A stretch of 43,038 nucleotides of DNA from an uncultured Clostridia bacterium (GTDB lineage: Bacteria; Bacillota; Dehalobacteriia; UBA4068): positions 1 to 43,038 of the forward strand of contig CALYAP010000040.1 of NCBI GenBank assembly GCA_944393575.1. The letters are read 5' to 3'. The translations under genes and the position numbers were made by a program. The notes under the pieces were generated by a model. The model was given only the letters and a program-made list of their open reading frames with translations. It was not told where the DNA came from and made no database searches. Each line of letters opens with the position of its first letter. The stretch's first letter is position 1. Shown one piece after another: positions 1-7,633 of this stretch.

Positions 1-9
1 AGCTCATAT

Positions 10-26
10 TATAAGCTATTCTTATA
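10..26. promoter_or_regulatory. LysR-type operator dyad (T-N11-A)
   Basis: A perfect dyad TATAAG-N5-CTTATA lies about 120 bases before the lyase start. It contains the T-N11-A core typical of LysR-family sites. The same dyad, with a different 5-base centre, occurs at 2787-2803 upstream of the LysR gene. Binding by that regulator is inferred from this match. Confidence 0.6.
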
Positions 27-145
27 GATAAGATTCAGTTTTCGCATTTAACATTTACTAATAAGGGTGATATGCTGTTAATGAAAGCAATACTCGTTGA
101 GTTTTGTTTATTACCCCCCATATTGGGGCAAAGGAGTGAGTAAAA

Positions 146-1597
146 ATGGCCAGTGCCATGATTGATTCAGTATTATTTGCCAATAATTACAGCATGTCGG
201 AAGTACGCCAACTATTTGATGATACCACTATGGTACAAAATTGGCTCGATATCGAAAGCGCATTGGCGCAGACCCAAGCAGAAATGGGTATCATTCCCCA
301 GGAAGCTGCCGATGAGATCAGCCGTAAAGCCCATGTGGAAAATCTGGATCTGATAGCAATTGGCCATGGCGTTGATGCCATCCATCACTCATTAGTACCT
401 ACTCTGCGGGCTTTACAAAGCATTTGCGAAAACGGCGCCGGTGAATATATTCATATGGGGCTTACTACGCAGGATGTTATTGATACCGGGTTTATCATCA
501 GCCTCAAAAAGGGTTTCAAAATTATCTATGATAATCTACGCACCTGTGAAGACCATCTACTAGGGATGATCAAAAAATACCGCGATACAGCAATGGCCGG
601 ACGTTCACATACCCAACAGGGAGTACCAATCACATTTGGATATAAATGTGCCAACTGGGCCAGCGAAATAGAACGTGATCTATTACGTATGGAATCATGC
701 TACCAGCGTTGCTTTGTCGGCGAGCTTTTTGGCGCTTTGGGAACCATGGCCGGTTTTGGCCCCCGCGGCATGGAGGTCAGCGACCGTACCATTAAACGCT
801 TAGGACTGGACATTCCTAATATTAGTTGGCATACCAGCCGTGATCGGATGGCGGAGATCTGCCATGTCGTCTCAATAGCCTGCTGCACTCTGGGCAGAAT
901 GGGCAATGAACTGGCAAAAATGCAAATGACAGAGATCGGCGAGGTAGCAGAAGGGTTTACCCCTGGGGAAGTCAGTTCTTCTACCATGCCGCATAAGCGC
1001 AATCCTAATGGCTTTGAGGCTCTGCAGTGCTTAGCCCGACTAGTCAAGGGAGAAGCTGCTACCGCCCAGGAATCAATGTTCTGCGAACATGAGCGTGACG
1101 GTGCGTTATGGAAAATAGAATGGAAAACCGTTAATGAATGTATTATTCTCGCTAGTGCCTGTTCTGCTAAAGGAGCCAAAATTCTGGAGAACCTGCAGGT
1201 CTACCCAGAACGGATGCAAGAAAACTTATTCATCGCCAGGGGGTTAATGATGAGCGAAAGGGTAATGATGGCTCTGGGACAAAAAATTGGCAAACAAACA
1301 GCACATGAAGTTGTTTATGAAATTGCCATGAAAACATTTGAGGGTAAGCATCAATTCCGGGATATGCTTCTGGATTCACAAATAATAATGGCTAATCTTT
1401 CGGAGGCAGAAATAGACGAGCTTCTTGATCCCAATACTTACACCGGCTTAGCTGGCGAAATTTGCGACCGAGTAGTTGCGGCAATCAAAATCTCGCGCTC
1501 CAAATCCAAACTGCAAGCCAAGGTTAAACTCTTCCCGACTATTAAACGGGGATATAACATAGATGAAGAATTGCGGGTCAATTATAGCGGTGCATAG
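146..1597 (+). CDS. Fumarase/aspartase-superfamily lyase (PurB/PcaB-like)
   Basis: A 483-residue lyase of the class II fumarase/aspartase superfamily, whose members eliminate fumarate or a similar group from a substrate through a carbanion. The superfamily signature SSSTMPHKRNP is at residues 277-287, TTQD is near 107-110, and the catalytic-histidine region SHTQ is near 154-157. The C-terminal third resembles the adenylosuccinate lyase C-terminal domain. The start follows AAGGAG at 131-136 with 9 bases of spacing. The gene stands alone, opposite a LysR regulator, not in a purine operon. A catabolic lyase of the 3-carboxymuconate cycloisomerase/adenylosuccinate lyase-like group is therefore more likely than housekeeping PurB. 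The substrate cannot be read from the sequence. A 5-bp hairpin (116-128) lies just before the ribosome-binding site. Confidence 0.85.
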   Translation: MASAMIDSVLFANNYSMSEVRQLFDDTTMVQNWLDIESALAQTQAEMGIIPQEAADEISRKAHVENLDLIAIGHGVDAIHHSLVPTLRALQSICENGAGEYIHMGLTTQDVIDTGFIISLKKGFKIIYDNLRTCEDHLLGMIKKYRDTAMAGRSHTQQGVPITFGYKCANWASEIERDLLRMESCYQRCFVGELFGALGTMAGFGPRGMEVSDRTIKRLGLDIPNISWHTSRDRMAEICHVVSIACCTLGRMGNELAKMQMTEIGEVAEGFTPGEVSSSTMPHKRNPNGFEALQCLARLVKGEAATAQESMFCEHERDGALWKIEWKTVNECIILASACSAKGAKILENLQVYPERMQENLFIARGLMMSERVMMALGQKIGKQTAHEVVYEIAMKTFEGKHQFRDMLLDSQIIMANLSEAEIDELLDPNTYTGLAGEICDRVVAAIKISRSKSKLQAKVKLFPTIKRGYNIDEELRVNYSGA

Positions 1598-1654
1598 ATA
1601 ACCATCAAGCCTCCTTCCTACTAAGTTTTATCTAGAGAGCATGATGTACCCATT

Positions 1655-1691
1655 CTAAAAGGAAGCAATCACAATGATTGCTTCCTTTTAG
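1655..1691. terminator. Bidirectional terminator between lyase and LysR gene
   Basis: A perfect 17-bp stem (1655-1671 with 1675-1691) closes a 3-base CAA loop between two convergent genes. The stem ends are A/T-rich in both directions, so it can serve both transcripts. Confidence 0.85.
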
Positions 1692-1711
1692 ATTTAGTGA
1701 AGAGCCTTTAA

Positions 1712-2617
1712 CTAATCATTTTCTGTCATTATTGAATAAAACGCTTGAGCTGCACGAGATAAAGCACCCTCCCGATAAGCCAACACAAAGGTCTGAGAAG
1801 ATATATCGTCGAGAATCCTATAATACCTCGGCCTGCGGTCAGGAGGATAAGCTTCAATCGTCCTTCTAGGCACAAAACCGAGACCGATATCCTGCAAAAT
1901 CATCTCAGTAATATTTTCACAACTTGGAGTCTCATAAACAATATTCGGTTCAAAACCGGCCTTATGGCAAATGGCGATGCTGATATCACGCAGATTGCGC
2001 CCTTTTTGGCACATAATGAAGCTTTCTGATCGTAATTTATTAAGATCTTCTATGGTTAAGCTGTTATCATCTTTGTTTTTAAAGTAATCATTAACATGAC
2101 TGTCTTTGTGAATAGCTAACAAAATATCTTCTTCAAAAAGTTTGGCATATGCCAATCTTGAATCCATCAGTGGCAAGGAGGCAATGCCCAAATCAACCTC
2201 ACCTTGCAATAACAGCTTACTCTGTTCATTAGAAAAGGCATCAACAACATTGATCTTTACATTAGGATATCTTTTTTGAAAGCGTTTCATAAATGGAGGC
2301 AAATAACTACGATGATAAAAAGAGGAGATAGCGATCTTCAACTCCCCTGCATTAAGGTCAGCAAATTCAGCCATCCGTTCTTTGATCCGGCGGCTTAAAG
2401 CCAGAATAGTCCGGCCGTCTTCCAAAAAAGCCTCGCAAGCTAAAGTGGGAGTGACCTGTTTATTCTCCCGTTTAAACAACTGCACCTGTAGTTCATCTTC
2501 CAAATGTAGAATCTGTTGACTAAGTGCAGGCTGACTGATAAAAAGCTTCTCTGCTGCGCGGGAAAAACTGTGATATTCAGCCACAGCAGCCACATATTCA
2601 ATATCCCTGATTTGCAT
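1712..2617 (-). CDS. LysR-family transcriptional regulator
   Basis: A 301-residue LysR-type regulator. The N-terminal winged helix-turn-helix (about residues 1-60) contains the typical SFSRAAEKLFISQPALSQQI segment, and a two-lobed periplasmic-binding-like effector domain follows (about 90-295). The length is normal. The start follows AAAGGAGAT in good spacing. It converges on the lyase gene across a shared terminator. Identical TATAAG-N5-CTTATA dyads lie upstream of both genes, which suggests that it controls the lyase and itself. The effector is unknown; the lyase substrate or product is the natural guess. Confidence 0.93.
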   Translation of the reverse strand: MQIRDIEYVAAVAEYHSFSRAAEKLFISQPALSQQILHLEDELQVQLFKRENKQVTPTLACEAFLEDGRTILALSRRIKERMAEFADLNAGELKIAISSFYHRSYLPPFMKRFQKRYPNVKINVVDAFSNEQSKLLLQGEVDLGIASLPLMDSRLAYAKLFEEDILLAIHKDSHVNDYFKNKDDNSLTIEDLNKLRSESFIMCQKGRNLRDISIAICHKAGFEPNIVYETPSCENITEMILQDIGLGFVPRRTIEAYPPDRRPRYYRILDDISSQTFVLAYREGALSRAAQAFYSIMTEND

Positions 2618-2786
2618 TTTATCTCCTTTTGCCTATCTCCCTTTTCTCATAGTTACAAAAACATAAAAACATCTTTTATATCCAAACCCAGCAAAAATTA
2701 TTGCGAGCTATTGAAATGACCTTTCCTCCCTTTATTATCATACCATAAGCTACCGCAAAAGAAAAATACGCAAAATGGATACTATA

Positions 2787-2803
2787 TATAAGCAAAGCTT
2801 ATA
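2787..2803. promoter_or_regulatory. Second LysR-type operator dyad
   Basis: TATAAG-N5-CTTATA, the same 12 dyad bases as at 10-26, lies about 170 bases upstream of the LysR start and just beyond the 3' end of spoIVA. It fits an autoregulatory site. The 2618-2860 interval otherwise shows no clear gene or strong promoter. Confidence 0.6.
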
Positions 2804-2860
2804 CACAGAAACGATCAAGAGCGATCACAGGAAAAAGACAAATATTATTGTCAGCAACCA

Positions 2861-4114
2861 TCAAACAGCAAGCGTTATCGAAAATGGGGACTTCTGTTTG
2901 TTCCAAACTATGTGATAACTAGGTGCGGAAGCTTTTAAACGTACACCAAAGTGTCCTCCCTGCTTAATTAGCTCTGGCTCTTCCAAATATAATTCATCCA
3001 TCTGTGGGCTGACCACACCATAGCCTTCCTCACTAACTTCCTCCATAGCATCAGCCATCTTTTCCCATTGATGGGCGCCTTTAGCATAACGTCGCATCAG
3101 GCTAAGAATAGTATGCTCTCCTTCTATTGGCTCTCCCGCATATTCGGCAAGCACTTGATTAAACAATCCATCTTGTGCCATCACAGCCAAAGAAGCCGCA
3201 CCCCGGCCTAGATCCAATTCTGTCAATGTGGTCTGCTGAATATCGTCTTGGGTATCCAGGCTATCGATGATACTGCTAATATCGCGGACCTTTTTGACCC
3301 CTTGAACAGCTTCAGCAATGGCAGCTTCCATAGCCTTACGCAACCAATGATCGCTCTCCAGCTCTTCGATCCAGCGTGGGAGACTGATATTGATCTCCAT
3401 GACCGGAAATTCATATAGTGCGGCGTTAAGGATATCCATGATATCATCAGCCGTCATATCTAGCAGATTCATCGTCAAAACAGTAACGCCATAACGCTCA
3501 GCCAGCTCATCAGCAAAATCCTGAGCTATTTGACCATCAGGGTCGGCACTGTTAACGATAATGACAAATGGTTTGCCCAGCTCCTGTAATTCTTCGATCA
3601 CTCTTTCGGCAGCAGGATTATAGGCCTCTAAGGGAATGTCGCCAAAAGTACCATCTGTCAAAACAACTACCCCGATCGTACTATGTTCAGCAATAACCTT
3701 CTCTGTGCCGGTCTCTGCGGCAACAGCAAAGCTGACCGGTTCCTCAAACCATGGGGTATCAACCATCCGCGGACCATCCTCATCATCGAAGCCGCGGGCA
3801 CCTTCCACCGCATAGCCAACACAATCAACAAGCCTTACCCGCATATCAATACCATCATCAACATGAATATTGACAGCCTCAGCAGGAATGAATTTAGGTT
3901 CAGCCGTCATTACGGTTCGGCCGGAACCACTCTGCGGCATCTCGTCCACAGCTCTTTCACGCTCATGGATATCTTCGATATTGGGAAGGACCAATTCTTC
4001 CATAAAGCGCTTAATGAATGTGGATTTGCCGGTTCTGACTGGACCTACCACGCCCAAATAGATATCTCCACCAGTCCTTTCGGAGACGTCCTTAAGCACA
4101 TCATAATTTTCCAC
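2861..4114 (-). CDS. spoIVA: Stage IV sporulation protein A, C-terminally truncated
   Basis: SpoIVA is the ATPase that polymerises on the forespore surface and forms the base of the spore coat. The N-terminus (ENYDVLKDVSERTGGDIYLG) and the Walker A segment GPVRTGKST (residues 24-32) are typical, and the family pattern continues to FGVRLKASAPSYHIV near residue 403. There the homology stops. An unrelated tail of about 14 residues leads to a stop at 417, whereas the family is about 490 residues, so roughly the last 75 residues are missing. In another frame the downstream DNA reads TEVPIF, weakly like the expected TEVSPI, then diverges, which suggests a frameshift plus deletion or rearrangement. 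The start is GTG at 4114 behind GGGAGGG. A sigma-E-like promoter lies upstream. In many relatives spoIVA lies near gpsA; here it does not. Confidence 0.9.
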   Translation of the reverse strand: MENYDVLKDVSERTGGDIYLGVVGPVRTGKSTFIKRFMEELVLPNIEDIHERERAVDEMPQSGSGRTVMTAEPKFIPAEAVNIHVDDGIDMRVRLVDCVGYAVEGARGFDDEDGPRMVDTPWFEEPVSFAVAAETGTEKVIAEHSTIGVVVLTDGTFGDIPLEAYNPAAERVIEELQELGKPFVIIVNSADPDGQIAQDFADELAERYGVTVLTMNLLDMTADDIMDILNAALYEFPVMEINISLPRWIEELESDHWLRKAMEAAIAEAVQGVKKVRDISSIIDSLDTQDDIQQTTLTELDLGRGAASLAVMAQDGLFNQVLAEYAGEPIEGEHTILSLMRRYAKGAHQWEKMADAMEEVSEEGYGVVSPQMDELYLEEPELIKQGGHFGVRLKASAPSYHIVWNKQKSPFSITLAV

Positions 4115-4141
4115 TCTTTTCCCTCCCTTATGGATTATATT

Positions 4142-4159
4142 GCACAGCTTTGGCTGTGC
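4142..4159. repeat. Small hairpin in spoIVA leader
   Basis: GCACAGC-TTTG-GCTGTGC is a perfect 7-bp stem between the spoIVA start and its putative sigma-E promoter. It would lie in the spoIVA mRNA leader. Its role is unknown. Confidence 0.5.
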
Positions 4160-4170
4160 CTTGTCTTTAC

Positions 4171-4199
4171 TTTGTATGAAAATTAAGTGCTAATTATGA
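4171..4199 (-). promoter_or_regulatory. Putative sigma-E promoter of spoIVA
   Basis: Read on the minus strand, a CATAATT-type -35 (4192-4198) is followed after 13 bases by CATACAAA (4171-4178). This is close to the mother-cell sigma-E -10 CATACAnT. Control of spoIVA by sigma-E is established in Bacillus; the assignment here rests on motif likeness. Confidence 0.5.
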
Positions 4200-4219
4200 G
4201 CATTCGGCAAAAAAAATCC

Positions 4220-4248
4220 TTGACAGAGAAAAAATAATCAGCTATACT
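4220..4248 (+). promoter_or_regulatory. Sigma-A promoter of the GntR-ABC operon
   Basis: TTGACA (4220-4225), a 17-base spacer and TATACT (4243-4248). The promoter is immediately followed by a perfect palindrome that would cover the transcription start. Confidence 0.85.
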
Positions 4249-4256
4249 TCCAATAT

Positions 4257-4280
4257 AGTTAATTACTCAACTAATTAACT
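4257..4280. promoter_or_regulatory. Palindromic operator for the GntR(YtrA) repressor
   Basis: AGTTAATTA-N6-TAATTAACT is a perfect 9-bp inverted repeat between the -10 box and the ribosome-binding site, where a repressor would block initiation. GntR regulators of the YtrA group usually repress their own ABC operon. Direct binding is inferred. Confidence 0.7.
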
Positions 4281-4303
4281 GATTAATTAATGGAGGTGGA
4301 GAT

Positions 4304-4681
4304 ATGCTGATAAATTTCGATGATGACCGGCCGATCTTCATCCAAATAGCTGAGATGCTTCAAGACTCTATTTTGAGCGGAGCTTATCCTGAGGAGAGCC
4401 AAATCCCTTCAATAACAGAATTTGCCGTATCATGCAAAATCAATCCGGCAACAGCGCTCAAGGGAATCAACATCCTGGTTGACGAGGGACTGATTTATAA
4501 AAAACGCGGCCTAGGGATGTTCGTCAGCCAAGGGGCACAGGAAAAACTCCGCGCCAAGCGCAAAGAAAGCTTTTATCTGGACTATATTGTACCACTGCTG
4601 CAAGAGGCAGCACGATTAGGATTAGATAAACAAGACTTACAATCCATGTTAGAAAGAGGGTATACCGATTATGGGAATTGA
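4304..4681 (+). CDS. GntR-family regulator, YtrA subfamily
   Basis: A 125-residue regulator with an N-terminal GntR winged helix (about residues 10-75: DRPIFIQIAEMLQDSILSGAYPEESQIPS, then the recognition region NPATALKGINILVDEGLIYKKRG). A short C-terminal dimerisation helix replaces the large effector domain, as in YtrA. The start follows GGAGGTGG. The gene overlaps the ATPase gene by 11 bases, which indicates translational coupling. It probably represses this operon through the palindrome at 4257-4280 and may respond to cell-envelope stress, as YtrA does; the signal is not shown by the sequence. Confidence 0.92.
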   Translation: MLINFDDDRPIFIQIAEMLQDSILSGAYPEESQIPSITEFAVSCKINPATALKGINILVDEGLIYKKRGLGMFVSQGAQEKLRAKRKESFYLDYIVPLLQEAARLGLDKQDLQSMLERGYTDYGN

Positions 4682-5537
4682 ACTGAAAAATATTACTAAA
4701 CGCTTTGGTGATACTTTAGCATTAAATAATATTAACCTGAATTTTGATCAGCCCAAGATCTATGGGTTACTAGGCAATAATGGCGCTGGCAAAACAACCA
4801 TGCTCAACATTATCTCCAACCGCATTTTTCCCGATAGTGGTGAGGTCATAGTTGATGATGAACAGGCCCTTGATAATGACTGTGCGCTCAATAAAATTTT
4901 TATGCTCAGTGAAAAAAATCTCTACCCCGATGGAATGAAAGTAGAGCGTGCTTTCGAGGAGGCAGCCAACTTCTATCAAAATTTTCAGATGGACCAAGCG
5001 TTGGAAATGGCAAAACAATTTGGGCTCAAAACGCGTAAAAAAATTAATACGCTCTCTACCGGCTATACATCGATCTTCAAGCTTATCGTAGCGCTGAATG
5101 TTAATACCCCCTATCTGCTGCTAGATGAACCGGTTTTAGGGCTCGATGCCCAGCACCGCGATCTTTTCTATAAGCTGCTATTAGAAAAATACGCCAATAA
5201 TCCGCAGACTATCATTATCTCCACTCACTTAATAGCTGAAGTAGCCAGCCTGATCGAGCATACGATCATTATCCGCGAAGGCAAGATTCTCCGTGATATG
5301 CCTAGCGAAGAGCTGCTGTCAGGAGGCTATACCATCAGTGGACCTGCATCCTTAGTCAATGAATATATCATTGGCAAACAGGTAATCACGCAGAACACAT
5401 TGGGCGGGCTCAAAACAGCCTGTATCGCAGGTCAACCAGACCCCGTACCACTACCGGAAAACCTGGAACTGGGCAAGCTCAATCTGCAAGATTACTTTAT
5501 CCAGCTGATGAATAAGGAGGACAGCGACCATGAATAA
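4671..5537 (+). CDS. ABC transporter ATP-binding protein (YtrB-like)
   Basis: A 288-residue ABC ATPase. Walker A is GNNGAGKTT (about residues 35-43), Walker B is LLLDEP, and the switch histidine is in ISTHLI. The signature motif is atypical, LSTGY instead of LSGGQ, as in several GntR-linked ABC ATPases. A C-terminal extension of about 70 residues follows the nucleotide-binding domain. The gene lies between the GntR regulator and a permease, overlapping both. With the permease it probably forms an exporter or an envelope-stress or bacteriocin-tolerance transporter. The substrate is unknown. Confidence 0.9.
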   Translation: MGIELKNITKRFGDTLALNNINLNFDQPKIYGLLGNNGAGKTTMLNIISNRIFPDSGEVIVDDEQALDNDCALNKIFMLSEKNLYPDGMKVERAFEEAANFYQNFQMDQALEMAKQFGLKTRKKINTLSTGYTSIFKLIVALNVNTPYLLLDEPVLGLDAQHRDLFYKLLLEKYANNPQTIIISTHLIAEVASLIEHTIIIREGKILRDMPSEELLSGGYTISGPASLVNEYIIGKQVITQNTLGGLKTACIAGQPDPVPLPENLELGKLNLQDYFIQLMNKEDSDHE

Positions 5538-6291
5538 ACATTATTTAGTACCGGCATTCAAATCCTCTTTTCGGGGTGTACTCAAATCTTCTCTGGTTTT
5601 CGTCGCTATCATGATAGCCTTTATCATTATTAATATTGTCATTGCCGGTATTGCTGCCAACAACATGGCTTCAGCAAAGACTACTATTTCTTATTTCGAG
5701 TTCGCTGCTATGGTGATGGTTTTTGTCCTTGGCATCTGCTGCATACGTGAAGATGCGCGGCTGTTAATCCAGCACGGGGTCGGCAGAACAACCACCTTTG
5801 TTACGGAAATTCTGATCGCTCTGGCTACTGCGTTACTACTGACTATCGCTGGGGAAATTATCCTTGGGCTAACTCAGTTAGCGACTCAGAATATTGGCAA
5901 TATCGAAGTACCGCTGGCCTATCAAATTTATAGTCAACAATATGGTATCGCTTCTTTTAGCGACTATCTGCTATCTGCCGCATTGATGATACCGACATAT
6001 TTGATGGTATTTTTGCTGGGCATGTTGATCTCCATGATCTTCTACCGCCTGCCTAAGCCATGGAAAATCGTAGTTGCTATCGGCTTGCCGGTATTATGCT
6101 TTATCGTTATCCCCTTTGTCGGCAGTTATGCCTCTGGCGATTGGTTGATAACCGCTATTGTTTATCCTCTCCGGTTATTGGTAAAATTCTGCGCCGCCGG
6201 TCCTGGAAATTGTGTCGTTGCTGCACTGGCCTTCTCCGTAATCTTTGGCATTTGTTCTTGGCTGCTTTTCCGCAAAGCACCGATCAAATAA
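5530..6291 (+). CDS. ABC transporter membrane subunit
   Basis: A 253-residue integral membrane protein with about six hydrophobic segments, the first near residues 20-45 and the last near the C-terminus (LAFSVIFGICSWLLF). It lacks the binding-protein-dependent permease EAA motif, so it belongs to the ABC-2-like permeases. It overlaps the ATPase gene by 8 bases behind AAGGAGGAC, making it the membrane partner of that ATPase. A strong terminator follows at once. Its function beyond transport cannot be inferred. Confidence 0.85.
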   Translation: MNKHYLVPAFKSSFRGVLKSSLVFVAIMIAFIIINIVIAGIAANNMASAKTTISYFEFAAMVMVFVLGICCIREDARLLIQHGVGRTTTFVTEILIALATALLLTIAGEIILGLTQLATQNIGNIEVPLAYQIYSQQYGIASFSDYLLSAALMIPTYLMVFLLGMLISMIFYRLPKPWKIVVAIGLPVLCFIVIPFVGSYASGDWLITAIVYPLRLLVKFCAAGPGNCVVAALAFSVIFGICSWLLFRKAPIK

Positions 6292-6309
6292 TCGAGCCAA
6301 AATGATGGT

Positions 6310-6349
6310 TACTCCCTTTCCTTATTGAGGAAAGGGAGTACTTTTTTTC
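6310..6349 (+). terminator. Intrinsic terminator of the GntR-ABC operon
   Basis: A 13-bp stem (6310-6322 with 6328-6340) with a 5-base TATTG loop is followed by CTTTTTTT, a strong rho-independent terminator. Confidence 0.93.
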
Positions 6350-6594
6350 AGTCGATGGGGGATAGCCTAGATTGGAAAGATTTATCCGCCGATGAAATCG
6401 TAGATCGGGTCATGAAAGATATTCATGCTGGGGATATTATCCTTTTCCATAATAACGGATTGCATACTGCCGAGGCATTACCTATCATTTTGGAACAACT
6501 TCAAGAACAAGGCTTGACTGCGGTACCAGTATCAGAGCTTCTTCTAGATGGGGACTGTTATATCGATATCAACGGCATCCAAAGACAAAAATAG
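6349..6594 (+). pseudogene. 3' remnant of a polysaccharide deacetylase gene
   Basis: About 80 codons match the C-terminal end of the clostridial sporulation-type polysaccharide deacetylases (PdaB/YlxY-like). The segments SLDWKDLSADEIVDRVMK, GDIILFHNNGLHTAEALP and the terminal YIDINGIQRQK are characteristic. Those enzymes are usually 240-300 residues; here the NodB catalytic core with its metal-binding Asp and His motifs is gone. The fragment begins directly after the preceding operon's terminator, inside its T-tract, without a ribosome-binding site. The boundary looks like the scar of an insertion or deletion that placed the GntR-ABC operon here. It is unlikely to be expressed. Confidence 0.8.
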
Positions 6595-6595
6595 C

Positions 6596-6624
6596 TTGAC
6601 TTAATAGCGACAGTAGGATAAAAT
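6596..6624 (+). promoter_or_regulatory. Promoter of the TPP-riboswitch transcript
   Basis: TTGACT (6596-6601), 17 bases, TAAAAT (6619-6624). It overlaps the end of the deacetylase remnant and sits about 20 bases before the riboswitch. Confidence 0.7.
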
Positions 6625-6645
6625 TTTTGCATAAAGTTAAATGAA

Positions 6646-6731
6646 AGTTCAGGGGAGCTGAATGGCTGAGAGGAGACAATTGAGTCTCGACCCTTTAACC
6701 TGATCCGGGTAATGCCGGCGGAGGGAGTCTG
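6646..6731 (+). ncRNA. TPP riboswitch (thi box) aptamer
   Basis: The conserved elements are in order: CAGGGGAGCTG (6650-6660), CTGAGAGG (6666-6673), a variable P3 stem GAGAC/GTCTC (6673-6677 with 6684-6688), ACCCTTTAACCTGATC (6690-6705), GGGTAATGCC and GGAGGGA. Downstream, CGGAGGG (6719-6725) can pair with CTCTCCG (6744-6750) in the terminator, giving a plausible antiterminator. Thiamine pyrophosphate binding should therefore favour termination and shut off the transporter genes that follow. Confidence 0.95.
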
Positions 6732-6736
6732 TTTTT

Positions 6737-6768
6737 CGCTGTCCTCTCCGGGCAGCGTTTTCTTTTTT
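6737..6768 (+). terminator. Riboswitch expression-platform terminator
   Basis: An 8-bp stem (CGCTGTCC with GGGCAGCG, one wobble pair; 6737-6744 with 6750-6757) is followed by TTTTCTTTTTT. It lies between the TPP aptamer and the first transporter gene. Confidence 0.88.
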
Positions 6769-6785
6769 AGCCAAAGGACTGAGCA

Positions 6786-7568
6786 ATGATGAAATTATCA
6801 CCCAAATCATCCAGAAAAGATCTTCTTTATCCACTGGCAGGCATCATCATTTTTTTGCTGGTATGGCAGCTTGTAGCTTCTTTTCTTATCAATAAGGAAT
6901 GGCTCTTACCTACGCCTGGGGCAGTAATAGTGGCTTTTGGCGAAAATTTACCATTAATTTGGCATCACAGCCTTTATACGCTAGCAGAGGCAGGTCTGGG
7001 AATGATCTTGGCAGTTATCGTCTCACTGGGCATCGCATTGCTGATGGCTCTCTCACCAGCGATCAAAAAAACTCTCTACCCGCTGCTGCTTGGTTCCCAA
7101 ATGGTGCCGATCATCGTCTTAGCGCCACTGTTCATCATCTGGTTCGGGTATGGGACTTTGCCTAAAGTATTGGTTGTTATCCTGATCTGTTTTTTCCCGA
7201 TGACGATCAACATTTTAGCCGGTCTCAATGCCGCTGATAACGAAACATTATCTTTCTACCGTTCCATGGGAATGAATGATAAACAATTATTCCGCATGAT
7301 CAGACTCCCATTAGCCCTTCCCCACTTTTTTAGCGGACTGCGCATCTCAGCAGTCTACAGCGTAATGGGGGCAGTCATCGGCGAATGGCTTGGCGCTCAG
7401 GCTGGCCTGGGATTAATGCTGATCCGTGCCCAAAATGCTTTCAATCTCCCGCTGGTATTCGCCGCTATTTTAGCCATCATCATCTGGAGCGCATTGATTT
7501 TTGGCCTGGTGAAAATCGCTGAAAGCAGGTGTCTGAAGTGGCGCAAATATTTAAACGATGAAAAATAA
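6786..7568 (+). CDS. thiX: ThiX-like ABC permease (thiamin pyrimidine precursor uptake)
   Basis: A 260-residue permease of the binding-protein-dependent type with about six membrane segments. The EAA-like cytoplasmic loop is in the stretch FYRSMGMNDKQLFRMIRLPLALPHFFSGLR (about residues 157-186). It is the first gene after the TPP riboswitch and is followed by a lipoprotein binding protein and an ATPase. This is the arrangement of ThiXYZ transporters, which import hydroxymethylpyrimidine or formylaminopyrimidine for thiamin synthesis. The exact substrate cannot be fixed from the sequence. The start follows AAAGGA. Confidence 0.88.
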   Translation: MMKLSPKSSRKDLLYPLAGIIIFLLVWQLVASFLINKEWLLPTPGAVIVAFGENLPLIWHHSLYTLAEAGLGMILAVIVSLGIALLMALSPAIKKTLYPLLLGSQMVPIIVLAPLFIIWFGYGTLPKVLVVILICFFPMTINILAGLNAADNETLSFYRSMGMNDKQLFRMIRLPLALPHFFSGLRISAVYSVMGAVIGEWLGAQAGLGLMLIRAQNAFNLPLVFAAILAIIIWSALIFGLVKIAESRCLKWRKYLNDEK

Positions 7569-7633
7569 CATTTATTCTAAGATGTTTCTTAAGTTGGTTT
7601 CATTTAAAAATTCAAATAGAGGTGGTAAGGAAA

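Noticed and set aside
2861-2935. Programmed frameshift to extend SpoIVA
   Set aside because: The alternative frame resembles SpoIVA for only about six residues (TEVPIF) and then diverges to a stop, so a frameshift would not restore the missing domain.
3683-4186. 167-residue open frame opposite the start of spoIVA
   Set aside because: It overlaps the conserved Walker A region of spoIVA in antisense and has no family likeness.
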